Part shown: in pieces, positions 35,091 to 44,412 of the stretch
Numbering within the stretch: the stretch's first letter is position 1
Layout: each line of letters opens with the position of its first letter
From: Bradyrhizobium sp. BRP22
Lineage (GTDB): Bacteria; Pseudomonadota; Alphaproteobacteria; Rhizobiales; Xanthobacteraceae
Direction: 5' to 3'
DNA length: 64,000 nucleotides
NCBI RefSeq assembly: GCF_020194175.1
Contig: NZ_JADYVX010000013.1
Span: forward strand, 62,001-126,000
Program-made: the position numbers and the translations under genes
Notes under the pieces: model-generated
Database searches by the model: none
Told to the model about the DNA's origin: nothing
The model's input: only the letters and a program-made list of their open reading frames with translations

Positions 35091-37310
35091 TCAGCCAGTC
35101 TCAGGATAAATACGAACACGGGAGCCGCCGTCCGTCTCCTGCAGCTCGGCCCTGTAAGGCACGCCTCGGATGTTGATATAGGTCGGGCGCCCGAGTTCCG
35201 GCATGCGGTGCTCCCCCTCTAGCACACGGACAAGGTAAGTCGGAAGCCAGCGTTCGCGGTGCTGCCACCCTCCGCGGATAAGAAACCCAAGATCCGCGAG
35301 GGGCTGACGGGATGGCCCAGCTTCATTCGATGGCCCAGCTTCATTCATCGGTCTCGCGCGAGGATGATGGATGAGACGAACGTCCCTGCGCCCTCCCGGC
35401 CCAAACGTGGCCGAGTAGCGTTCACCGTTGATTGCGAACTGGCTTGGGCCGAACTGGTTCGGCAGGAGATTGATATTACTCATTACATCGATCAGAACGT
35501 CCGAGGCCGGTTGCGAGCCGTGGCGCCAGCCCTCGCCGACGATAGGTCCGATATCCAGTAGCTGCTCAGGGGCTCCTGATGTCCCGACGAATGACGGCGC
35601 TCTCGCGAGCTCAGGCACCGGCGCAGAGTGAGCATCGTCCCGCAACTGATACGGTGTGGGCGGATTCAGGTTAACCAGTGGCTCTAGACCGCCGTAGATC
35701 TGTGATGAGTGGGCCCTGGATGGCTCGGGTTCTTGCATCTGCTCCCTAAACCAATTCCAAGCTCCCGCGCTCGGGGTGGCCGGCGTTGCGGGAAGTCCCT
35801 GCGACGGGCTGGGCTCCGGGCCATGACGCGGTGTAAACGAGGATGACGCGGGTTCTTGCATCTGCTCTCTAAACCAATCCCAAGCGGCCGCGCTCGGAGT
35901 GGCCGGCGTTGCCGAAAGCCCTTGCGTAGGGCTGGGCTGCGGGCCTTGGTGCGGTGTGAGCGAGGACGACGCGGGTTCTTGCATCTGCTCCCTAAACCAA
36001 TCCCAAGCTCCCGCGCTCGGGGTTGCTGGCGTCACCGGAAGCTCCTGCCGCGATGCGGGCTGCTGGGAGCCTGCCTCGGCGAACGGACGCGCGTCCTCAG
36101 GAGGAGGCAACCCTAACGCTCTGTTCGCCTCGAGGACTTGTTGGTATCGCCGAAGCCTGAGCAAATCAGCATTGATTTTGGTGTCCTCGGTTTGCTGCCT
36201 GTACTGCTCAACATCTCGGGTCAGCCCATCGTCATTGAGTCGGCCAGCCATGGCTCCCTTTTCGCGCGTTTGCAGCCACTCACTCAGCCTGTAAAGGCGG
36301 CGTGCCTGTCGATCGACAGTCTGTGGCTCAATACTGCGTGTCGCCTTTTCCGCGCTGGCCCACATGTCGATGAGGGTTGCGTCTGCGGGATAAGGAGCCA
36401 GGCGGCGGATATCAGCTGATAGGGCCTTTCCGGCGCCGACCTCGCGGAGCTTTTTCAATGCCGCTTTGATGCGCCTGCTGCGATCCTTCGCATAGGTTTC
36501 CACATCGTCGTCCAAGCCAGCTTCCAACTCAGGGTTGCCAATTCGATCCGCGATTGATGGCCTTCGGTTCTGGTTGAGGCGGCCGCTCAAATGGCGCAGA
36601 TCGGCTATCGCATTTCTGATGGTGCCGTCGCTCAGTGGTTTGGTGCCATCGTCCCGGGTGACACTGGCTTTGCTTCTGAAATCCTCAAACAGCGCATCGT
36701 CCTCCTCAGGGACGTCGCGTGTTCGGCCGGGCTGTTTGGCGTAATCCAGGCGAAAGGTCGTTGAAAGGATCTCTTGCGGCGCCGTGGAGTCAGACGGCTT
36801 TTTGCCGCCGCTCGCCCTAAACGCCTTTCCAACTCCTGATTTGATACGCGACCACAGCCCGCGACTTTTGCCGTTCTTCGTCTCAGTCGCGCGGTACTCC
36901 TCAGATTGCAGCGTATAACGCGTACTGCCGAACACATCATCCCCTAAAGTTGACCGCGGCGATACTTGGGCCGAATCTCGAAAGTTAGCGCGGGGGAGGT
37001 CCACGCTGTGCCGCGTGCTGCTGAACGAGTTGTCCCTCAAGCGTGAGGGTGGCGGCATCCGCATCGAACCGCCGAGCGCACCGCGCCGGATTCCACCATG
37101 GCTCGCTGCGGGACTCTCGTCAGGCGAACTAGACTTTGCGGAGTCCTCATCGGACGAATTGAGTTGCAGCTCGTCCATCTGCTGTTCAAAGCTTGCTTGC
37201 GGGCTCGTGTTACCCGATTGCTGCCCCACCCACGGCTGGGGATAGTAAGCTCGCGCGAATCCTTCCACATCAAAATCAAACAGATTGAAATTGCTATTCG
37301 TTCGCTCCAT
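35091..37310 (-). CDS. Large type III effector, NopD/Bel2-5-like N-terminus without protease domain
   Basis: A 739-residue protein. The N-terminal about 170 residues are paralogous to the SUMO-protease effector at 52.5 kb (LGGSMRM, LRDNSF, GLWSRIKSGVGKAF and the QASFEQQMDELQ motif). Helical segments with SEWLQTREKGAMAGRL at about 330-400 resemble its repeats. Then come three copies of a Pro-rich unit with AWDWFREQMQEPASSS (about 440-550) and two copies of the shared C-terminal module (35352-35561 and 35094-35300). There is no ULP catalytic domain. A tts box lies upstream. Function unknown; it may act as a non-catalytic relative. Confidence 0.82.
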   Translation of the reverse strand: MERTNSNFNLFDFDVEGFARAYYPQPWVGQQSGNTSPQASFEQQMDELQLNSSDEDSAKSSSPDESPAASHGGIRRGALGGSMRMPPPSRLRDNSFSSTRHSVDLPRANFRDSAQVSPRSTLGDDVFGSTRYTLQSEEYRATETKNGKSRGLWSRIKSGVGKAFRASGGKKPSDSTAPQEILSTTFRLDYAKQPGRTRDVPEEDDALFEDFRSKASVTRDDGTKPLSDGTIRNAIADLRHLSGRLNQNRRPSIADRIGNPELEAGLDDDVETYAKDRSRRIKAALKKLREVGAGKALSADIRRLAPYPADATLIDMWASAEKATRSIEPQTVDRQARRLYRLSEWLQTREKGAMAGRLNDDGLTRDVEQYRQQTEDTKINADLLRLRRYQQVLEANRALGLPPPEDARPFAEAGSQQPASRQELPVTPATPSAGAWDWFREQMQEPASSSLTPHQGPQPSPTQGLSATPATPSAAAWDWFREQMQEPASSSFTPRHGPEPSPSQGLPATPATPSAGAWNWFREQMQEPEPSRAHSSQIYGGLEPLVNLNPPTPYQLRDDAHSAPVPELARAPSFVGTSGAPEQLLDIGPIVGEGWRHGSQPASDVLIDVMSNINLLPNQFGPSQFAINGERYSATFGPGGRRDVRLIHHPRARPMNEAGPSNEAGPSRQPLADLGFLIRGGWQHRERWLPTYLVRVLEGEHRMPELGRPTYINIRGVPYRAELQETDGGSRVRIYPETG
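35094..35561 (-). repeat. Two tandem copies of the shared effector module
   Basis: Copy one (LLDIGPIVGEGWRHGSQPAS to RLIHHPR) and copy two (LADLGFLIRGGWQHRERW to VRIYP) share the order L-x-D-x-G, W-x-H, L/M-P, I-x-G-x-x-Y-x-A and a final I-x-x-P. A linker with repeated NEAGPS separates them. Confidence 0.75.
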
Positions 37311-37497
37311 GGGCACCTCACATTACATAGCGATTAAAAGCGACGAAACCTTCGGCCAAGAATCCGGCTGCAGACGCCCAAAATCAGCACACAATCAACC
37401 ATCACGTGCCGCGGCCGAAACCGCCGCCAACCCCTCCGATAACGCCGAGATCAAACGCTCCGATGTTCATTCCTTCATGAGTACGTGGCGTCGCCGT

Positions 37498-37547
37498 CTA
37501 GATATCGAGGTTCTCATCCTAAGAGAGCTAGCTGTTTAGAAGCTGAC
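37498..37547 (-). promoter_or_regulatory. tts box of the 35-37 kb effector
   Basis: The minus strand reads GTCAGCTTCTAAACAGCT, then AGCTCTCTTAGGATGAGAAC and GATATCTAGACGG. The ATATCTAG end matches the nopX box. It lies about 190 bases before the gene. Confidence 0.85.
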
Positions 37548-37932
37548 CAGTCTGAGAAGGTCACAATGTGCTAATGCCGCCGGCATTGGTCTCTCAAGAA
37601 ATATGCCGCGTACGGCCACGTGATTTTCGTCCGAGCCACGCATAGAACCGTCTCGACACGCACGTCGGATGCATACGGGCCTTACCTGTCTCTCATCGTG
37701 AATAACCATGCTCGAGTTCGATCAATCATGGCCTCTCGATCAAGCGCTGGGTTCGATCGGCACGCACGCCGCGCTCAGTTTAAGCACGCCTCCTGCGCTA
37801 CGCCCCCATCGGCGCTGTCCGAACTATCTTGATAGCGGACGCACAACCTCGCAAACCGTTCGAAACCATGCCCGCAAGTACTCGCCTCAAATACCCTTGC
37901 CTCACGGAGACTCTCCAGATGTTGAGTCCGAC

Positions 37933-38604
37933 TCAAGACGACGGCTGTAGCATCGCTAATAGTTCGAGATCGCGGAACATGACGTAATTCCGCCGGATCC
38001 ACTGATGCAACTCGCTGGACGAATCCTTCTCGTCGCGCAGATATCCCGTGAATGAGAAGCTCAGTCGGTCGACGTAAGTTTTTAGAAACACCGGTAGCGC
38101 CGAAACGCGGAGGACACGGCCGCCATCCATGGCTTCAGGTAACTCTCCGCGCAGCACGAATTCATTATGGACGGTGACCAGCGCTCCCGCCGGAATCCGC
38201 CGCCGCAGCATCTCATAGCTGCGCGAGGAGACCCGGTCCCTCGCGGCGACAAATAGGATGATCGGGGCGACATGGCGGCCGAGCGCCTCTTTAATGAAGC
38301 CGATCTCCTCGCACATCTTGAAGAATTCATCGAAGGCATGGAAGCCGAGGTCGATGACCTTGGCCACTCGATCGTGCAGGATGAGCCGGTCCATCAGCTG
38401 CATCTTGCCGTAGGTGTCGATCACATCCGCCGTCTCGGTGATGTTAGGGAGGTAATCGACGAGAGACGGCTCCTTCAGGTTGATGTCGAAGGAGAGCGCA
38501 GAACCGTTCTTCAGCAGCAAGAACTCGCTCAGAAGACGAGAGACGAGGGTCCTGCCGACCTGCGGGGTCGGAGAGCAGATGATGTAGACGGGCGTGGCTA
38601 ACAT
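37933..38604 (-). CDS. ParA-like protein with degenerate P-loop
   Basis: A protein of about 223 residues starting MLATPVYIICSPTPQVGRTL. The P-loop place reads SPTPQVGRT, lacking the GK of a working Walker A, so ATP binding is doubtful. Later segments (ADVIDTYGKMQLMDRLILHD, APIILFVAARDRVSSRSYEM) follow the ParA/MipZ fold pattern. A TTG five codons upstream is an alternative start. It lies downstream of a ParA-like gene with an intact P-loop and the two probably work together; the process is unknown. Confidence 0.65.
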   Translation of the reverse strand: MLATPVYIICSPTPQVGRTLVSRLLSEFLLLKNGSALSFDINLKEPSLVDYLPNITETADVIDTYGKMQLMDRLILHDRVAKVIDLGFHAFDEFFKMCEEIGFIKEALGRHVAPIILFVAARDRVSSRSYEMLRRRIPAGALVTVHNEFVLRGELPEAMDGGRVLRVSALPVFLKTYVDRLSFSFTGYLRDEKDSSSELHQWIRRNYVMFRDLELLAMLQPSS

Positions 38605-38663
38605 CGCCAGTAATATCAAGCGAGTTTCGTACGGGGGGTCAGTCCTTGTTGGCGGACGAGCGA

Positions 38664-39413
38664 TTATTTTTCCCCGCCGCCGGTTACTGACTTGGCACCT
38701 GCCAATTCAGCCAAGTTAATGCGGTCGTATTCGCGCCACACATTAGCGAGCCAGTGCCGGACATACCCACGCAGCACGAACGAATAGTTCGCGGCCTCAT
38801 CGTGCCGACCCTTGTTGGCTATGAAGTCAACGAACGGGACGGAAGCAACTTCGACTTGCTCATAGGCCATCTCGTTGAGCTTAGGGATAGTCAACTCGGT
38901 CGCGTTCTTGATGCGGTGGAAATAGGAGTTGTAGGTCGACTGGTCCCACTGGAAGAACTGCGTGTCGTTGATGAAGTTCTTGACCAGAAAATACTTTGCA
39001 CCAGCCATGAAGTTGGCGGTCTCGGCGATCTCGTCCAGGGAGGCGATGGAGGATCCCAAGATATGGAATACGGAAAAGGTGATCTGGCCAGACCGCGCAG
39101 CATCCAGAAATCCAATGTCGCGCAATGAGGCGAGCGCCCGGGACAGCAAGCCCGCGCGGGCGTCGATCACAGTGACGGATAGCCCTGAGTTCAGAGTATC
39201 GAAGATCTTCATTTGATCCGCAGTCGTCGTCATGTCGACGATCTCGGTGATCTCGGGATGGAAGCGCTTCAACGTTCCTCGTGGCGACTCCGTATCGAAT
39301 GCGCGCGTCTGCACGTTATTGGCGTTGAAGTAGTCCAGAAGCGTTCGAGATACGGTCGTCTTGCCGACCCCACCCTTGTCCGCACCAACCACAATCACAA
39401 CTGGCTTTGTCAT
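38664..39413 (-). CDS. ParA/MinD-type ATPase
   Basis: A 249-residue deviant Walker ATPase: PVVIVVGADKGGVGKTTVSR gives the KGGVGKTT P-loop, and LSVTVIDARAGLLSR fits the Walker B/switch place. The C-terminal half (LVKNFINDTQFFQWDQSTYN) is not that of ordinary plasmid ParA. No ParB or parS-like sites are seen next to it. The following gene is a relative with a damaged P-loop. Similar pairs occur on symbiotic or conjugative elements; the cargo is unknown. Confidence 0.8.
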   Translation of the reverse strand: MTKPVVIVVGADKGGVGKTTVSRTLLDYFNANNVQTRAFDTESPRGTLKRFHPEITEIVDMTTTADQMKIFDTLNSGLSVTVIDARAGLLSRALASLRDIGFLDAARSGQITFSVFHILGSSIASLDEIAETANFMAGAKYFLVKNFINDTQFFQWDQSTYNSYFHRIKNATELTIPKLNEMAYEQVEVASVPFVDFIANKGRHDEAANYSFVLRGYVRHWLANVWREYDRINLAELAGAKSVTGGGEK

Positions 39414-39719
39414 GGAGTTCCCTTAAGGCACTTGCTACCGCCGACCTTGACGTGTGCAATCGGCAAAGCTCTGCTTTGAATGCGAACATGGCAGAAACAA
39501 GGGACGCTGGAATCTTTGACGCGCCAGCAACGCGATTGGTGGGGATTTCTCATTACCAGTTCGTACAACGATGAGAGCGAACGGTGATCTGCTGCCAACG
39601 ATGTTTCACGTCAGGTTTTCGGAAATCCGGATGAGCGGTTCGCAGAAAAGGCCGACATCGACAATGAAATCACGGCGACCACCATCAGCAGTACGATCGT
39701 GTTGATGTGGATGCGCATT

Positions 39720-39790
39720 AAATAGCTTGAATCTCACGTGGCGTCAGGTTGTAGGCTCGGACAAGCTACCCAGGCTTGGGTGGCTCATTT
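39720..39790 (+). promoter_or_regulatory. Variant tts-like element before the SKWP effector
   Basis: The sequence GCTTGAATCTCACGTGGCGT followed by CAGGTTGTAGGCTCGGACAA shares its frame of bases with elements at 51965 (GCTTGAACTCTACGTAGCGT, CAGGTTGTACAGTCTC) and 56483. GTCAGGTTGTA replaces GTCAGCTTnTCG. It lies about 200 bases before the gene. Confidence 0.6.
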
Positions 39791-39950
39791 GGATGAAATC
39801 AATGCGAGCGACATGGCTTGCGAAGTCGACCTTCTCGCTTGAGGATGATGATCGATCATTCAAGCGCATCTTGTGCCAGGATGGGAAGCGCTCTCGCCGG
39901 CAATGGAATGAGGACGAAAACGCGGGAAGTTGGCAAAGTTGTAATGTGCT

Positions 39951-41735
39951 ATGGGACTATCGGATGCACTAGGCGAGATTGATCGCGCTCGCCACATTGA
40001 TGAATTCGCAACTATGGTGCTGAAGCACGATAAGCAGCTGCGGATGGCGGAACATGCAACGTTCCTGCAAAAGGCCGCTGCGGATTTCCTTAGATTTCTG
40101 GCAAGCTTCGAGGAAAACGTCCGCGCCGGGAAATCGTGGGGGTTCGCCGCGACATGCAATGCGGTGAGCCGGCAGGCCGGAGGTCAGGCAGGCGTCCAAG
40201 CTTGCGAGCGCATAGCCGCATGTGTGTCGCGGCTTGACAACGCTCTACTAAACAAAGTCGGCCTCAAAACCCTTTCGTTTTTTGCAACATCATTCCGTCG
40301 ACACCCGAAAGTGGCGGAATGCCGCAATGCGATGATCAGAATCGCCAAATGTTGTTGCGATCAAAGGGGAGCGCTTCAGGAGTTGAACGGTCAGACTCTG
40401 GCATCGCTCCTGAACGGTCCCAGCCGATGGCCGGAAGAGGCGGCCTCTCGGCAAGCTATGATCGCAATTGCGTGTGAGGTGGTTCGCCGCGCAGGCCGCC
40501 GTGCCCGGCTCTGTGACTGCCCCCCGAGGGCACTGGCGAGCCTGGTGAACGGCTTTAGCAAGTGGTCTAAAGAGGATGCCTCTCATCAAGCCATCGCCGT
40601 GATCGCAAGTGAGGTCCTTCACGGCGACCGGCTCTCTCATTTCAATCAGCAAGACTTCGCGAACCTAGTGAACGGTTTTAGCAAGTGGCCAGAAGCGGCT
40701 GTCTGTCGTCAAGCCACACTGGCGATTGCGGCTGAAGTCCTTCGCCGCGGCGACTGGGTCTCTCAGTTTAATCAGCAGGACCTTGCCAACCTGGTAAACG
40801 GCTTCAGTAAATGGCGGGAGGAGGCCTTCCGCCAAGCCACAATCGCTATCGCGGGTGAGGTCCTGCGCCGGTCCGGCCGGTTCTGTAATTCTACCCACCA
40901 GGGAGTGGCAAACTTGGTGAACGGTTTCAGCAAATGGCCAGAGGAAGCGGCTTCTCGCCAAGCCACAGTTGCGATCGCGGGCGAGGTCCTTCGCTGTGCC
41001 GCAGGGCTTTCTGATTTTGCTCAGCAGGGACTGGCGAATTTGGTGAACGGCTTCAGCAAGTGGCCGCAGGAGGCGGCCCCCCGTCAAGCCACAGTCGCGA
41101 TCGCGGGTGAGGTCCTTCGCCGTGCACCCCAGCTCTCTCGCTTTACGTCCACTCACTTGGCGAACCTGGTGAACGGTTTCAGCAAGTGGCCAGAGGAGGG
41201 AGCCTGTCGCCAAGGCGCAGTCGGGATCGCGGGTGAGATCGTTCGCCGTGCTGCCTGGCTTTCCGATGATAACTATCAGGACCTGGCGAACCTGGTGAAC
41301 GGTTTCAGCAAGTGGCCAGAGGAGGGAGCCTGTCGCCAAGGCGCAGTCGCGGTCGCAGATGAGGTCCTTCGCCGTACCGACCGGCTCTGTGATTTTACCG
41401 AGCAGGACCTGGCGAATTTTGTGAACGGTTTCAGCAAGTGGCCAGAAGCGGCGGCCTGTCGGCGAGCTACAGTGGCGATCGCGGGTGAGGTCCTTCGCCG
41501 TGACGCGGAGCTCTCCAAGTTCACCTACCAGGGACTGGCGAGCCTGGTGAACGGTTTCAACATATGGCCGGAAGAGACCGTGTGCCGCCGCGCGATAGCC
41601 GAGATCGCCAGAGAGCTTCAACCCCAAGGCTTCCAATCTCGATACCCACAAACGGTTGCAGCAAGGCGCCAGAGATACACTGGATCAAAGAAAGGCCGAG
41701 GGGCTCGAGCCGCGCCTGCGAAAGATCAGCAATGA
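39951..41735 (+). CDS. SKWP-repeat type III effector (RipS-like)
   Basis: A 594-residue protein built of ten clear units of about 42 residues, each with a core LANLVNGFSKWPEE-C/A-RQA and IAGEVLRR, from about residue 145 to 550, plus a weaker unit before. This is the SKWP repeat known from the very large RipS effectors of Ralstonia solanacearum, a HEAT/armadillo-like helical array. The N-terminal 110 residues are non-repeated and the C-terminus is basic (GSKKGRGARAAPAKDQQ). It is far shorter than Ralstonia SKWPs. A variant tts element upstream fits TtsI control. The ribosome site is weak, so the start is not certain. Confidence 0.85.
   Translation: MGLSDALGEIDRARHIDEFATMVLKHDKQLRMAEHATFLQKAAADFLRFLASFEENVRAGKSWGFAATCNAVSRQAGGQAGVQACERIAACVSRLDNALLNKVGLKTLSFFATSFRRHPKVAECRNAMIRIAKCCCDQRGALQELNGQTLASLLNGPSRWPEEAASRQAMIAIACEVVRRAGRRARLCDCPPRALASLVNGFSKWSKEDASHQAIAVIASEVLHGDRLSHFNQQDFANLVNGFSKWPEAAVCRQATLAIAAEVLRRGDWVSQFNQQDLANLVNGFSKWREEAFRQATIAIAGEVLRRSGRFCNSTHQGVANLVNGFSKWPEEAASRQATVAIAGEVLRCAAGLSDFAQQGLANLVNGFSKWPQEAAPRQATVAIAGEVLRRAPQLSRFTSTHLANLVNGFSKWPEEGACRQGAVGIAGEIVRRAAWLSDDNYQDLANLVNGFSKWPEEGACRQGAVAVADEVLRRTDRLCDFTEQDLANFVNGFSKWPEAAACRRATVAIAGEVLRRDAELSKFTYQGLASLVNGFNIWPEETVCRRAIAEIARELQPQGFQSRYPQTVAARRQRYTGSKKGRGARAAPAKDQQ
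40415..41600 (+). repeat. Tandem SKWP coding repeats (about 126 bp unit)
   Basis: The segment CTGGTGAACGGTTTCAGCAA (with small variation) recurs about every 126 bases from about 40540 to 41560. Nearly identical neighbouring units at 41160-41330 suggest recent unit duplication, which would let the gene change length by recombination. Confidence 0.88.
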
Positions 41736-41739
41736 GGTT

Positions 41740-42640
41740 GCACACCGCCAACGGCGTGCGCCATTGGGGAGCAGAGAGGGGGCACGTAGCGCAAGCAAGG
41801 CCTTTCGGCCGCGAGGTGCCGAGCTGCAAAGGCGAGAGATCAGCATCGGTGAGTTAAAGTCCCACGCCGGAACTGTCGCTGTCCTTGGCTCGCTCAAATG
41901 GTGCTTCCCGCAGATGGCGCCGAAAATCCACCATCGGCCGGGCCGTTTGCACCCAGCTTCGCATGTCTTCATCGACGCGGATATCCGGAGCGCCACGATG
42001 ACCTCGCTGCTGAAGATGTGAACGCCGTCAGGTCGAAGGTCCACTCGGCGATCGCGCCTATGACATCGTCGTCCGGCTCGATCAGAGTGCGCTCGCCGCG
42101 GCTCTTCTCCAGGGTGTTGTACACAAGGTCTTGTGGCACGCCGATTGCTGGGAGATCAGAAGCCGTTACGGCAACGGCAGATCGCAGTCAGAAGCCCGGG
42201 AGTTTAGATGAAACTTGCTCGGTAGATCCAAATCAATGCCATAGATAAATGTACTGTTGACTGCGGTCGCTCCTATTTCAGCTTGCCGTTTCCGCATTGG
42301 ATACTGCTGTCGTTCGACCAGCGGCCGCGTCGGTTCCTATCTCCTCTGAGCGTCCACACAAAGGCCTGCCGCATCCAAGGAGCCTTCGGCGAGCCGGGGC
42401 GAGTCTGCTCTTTAGCCAGCCTTGTTGGAATGATCGCGCATGAGGCGCTGGGCACTATGTCCTTGTGAGTGGCGAGTCGTTCCGGCAGATCGGGCAGATG
42501 GAGGTGAGAAGAGAGCTCAGATAGGCACCCCATGAGTTTTGAACCAACAGGACGGAGTGGCCTGCCGTCCCAGCCGACTGCGTAGCGTTGTGCTGCGCGG
42601 CGGGCAGGCAAATATGACGTGATTTGAACCGCGCCGCAGG
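41740..42640. other. Gene-poor stretch after the SKWP effector
   Basis: Overlapping frames of 60-120 codons on both strands lack ribosome sites and recognisable products. I see no element boundary here. Confidence 0.45.
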
Positions 42641-42649
42641 AGAAAGCGG

Positions 42650-43856
42650 ATGAAGGTTGGATTATTTTATGAACACCAGTTGCCGCAGCCTTGGGAGGAC
42701 GGCAGCGAGCTGAAATTGTTCAGTGATGCGCTGGAGCAGATCGAACTGGCCGATCGGCTCGGATTCGATTACATGTGGGAGGTTGAGCATCACTTCCTCG
42801 AGGAATACTCCCACTCATCGGCACCCGAGGCCTTTCTCGGTGCCGTCTCCCAGCGTACTAAGACGATCCGCATTAGTCACGGCATTTGCCTGTCGTCCCC
42901 GAACTATAACCATCCGGCGCGGATGGCGGAGCGCCTGGCCACGCTCGATCTGGTCTCTGGGGCGCCTCGAGTGGGCGACCGGAGAGTCCGCCTCGCTGAT
43001 CGAGATGCATGGCTTTGGGATCGAGCCCGAGCAAAAAACTGCAATGTGGCGGGAAGGGGTCGAGCAGACCGCCAATATGATGACGATGCGCCCGTATCCA
43101 GGCTGCGACGGACAATTCTTCACAATGCCGACCCGTAACATCGTGGCTAAGCCGGTCCAGAAGCCGCACCCCCCGATCTGTATGGCGTGTTCCCGGCGCG
43201 AGAGTATTCGGCGTGCCGCGCGTCACAGGGTGGGGGCGCTGGTTTTTGGCTTTGTGGAGGCGTCGCAAGCGAGAGTGCGGCGCGACGAGTACTATCAGAT
43301 CATCAAGTCCGATCAATGTGTGCCGATTGGGCATTCGGTAAACGCCAATATCGCCACTCTCAACGGTATGATGGTTCATGAAAACGCCGAAGAAGCTATG
43401 CGTCGAGGACTCGATGGCTTCAAGTTCTTCGGTTATTCGATCGCGCATTATGCGGTATATGGCGAGCTCCGTCCTGGGCGCACGAATTTGTGGCGGCGCT
43501 TCCAAGCCATCAAGGACGACATGAAGGAGACGCTAGGCTCAGGCAGCATCGGACAGCCCAACACTGTTCGCGAGCATCTCATGGGGTATGCCGATGTTGG
43601 TATCGACCAGATGATCTTTATCCAGCAGTGCGGCATTAATAAGCACGAGCATATCTGTGAGGCAATCGAGCTGTTTGCCAAAGAGGTCATGCCTGCTTTG
43701 AAGGAACGTGAAGACGAGCGCACCCGACGTAAAGTAGAGGAGCTAGCACCCTATGTGGAGGCCGCACTTCGCCGCAAGCCACCATCTCCCGAGCTGAGCG
43801 AGTCGGACATCCGAATGTCGAGCAATTGGCATCGGGCCCGAGCGTTCTACAGGTAA
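42650..43856 (+). pseudogene. Luciferase-like flavin monooxygenase, frameshifted
   Basis: A good site (GCAGGAGAAAG) precedes ATG 42650. The first frame gives the LLM start MKVGLFYEHQLPQPWEDG and VSQRTKTIRISHGICLSSPN, then loses sense after ATLDLVSG. The adjacent frame continues with RLEWATGESASLIEMHGFGI and on to 43856. The break is near 42962 in a GGGGCGCC run and could be a one-base insertion, a two-base loss or a sequencing error. Undamaged, it would be an enzyme of about 400 residues using reduced flavin; the substrate is unknown. Confidence 0.8.
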
Positions 43857-44412
43857 AACTACGCCTCGGCGGGTGGCACCTACGCGGACCCGACCCGCGG
43901 AGGCGCCATTCCGATGGCTTCACGCGAGTCCTTCGCCAAATTGGCCAGGGTCAATTGATCGCGAAGGCACGATCGAATTTGGCCGAGTACATAGGCGGAT
44001 GGCCTAGTGGCGCCCAGCGGGCGAGGAAAATCGGCAGTGCATCGTTTACAGTGCGAGGAAGCTTATGTGCTGGCACAGTCCCAAGCGGCTCACCGACTCC
44101 GAACAAGCCACCCACAAATAGGTGCAACGGCGTGCACGGCCATTCCTTAAGGATCGAGGTACAACACGATTGACCAGCGGATCCTAGTAAGTGGGTTCGT
44201 GCTAGATTTCTAACCAGCAATCCGCTGCCTGTACATCAATGCACGTGATCATCGATCCTTAAACGAAGTCGAGGGATTGGAGAATCCTTCAGCAATCCTT
44301 CGAGGCCGTCAAACCTGAAAGCATGCAGCATAACTCCCATTGTGCACGGAAGAAACGACTTCAGCTCAAGCGCTCGGGCGCTTCTTCATCGCCGAGTTCT
44401 TATGGTCCCGGA
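43857..44412. other. Intergenic stretch, no recognised gene
   Basis: No frame with support on either strand. It lies between the broken monooxygenase gene (plus) and the nolK end (minus), so it is the meeting point of convergent transcription. Confidence 0.5.

Noticed and set aside
40665..41651. Long minus-strand frame of 328 codons opposite the SKWP repeats
   Set aside because: Its repeated pattern is only the mirror of the coding repeats, without start or ribosome site.
44368..44383. Small hairpin AAGCGCTCGGGCGCTT after nolK
   Set aside because: Stem of only six pairs and no T-run in the nolK direction; not enough for a terminator call.
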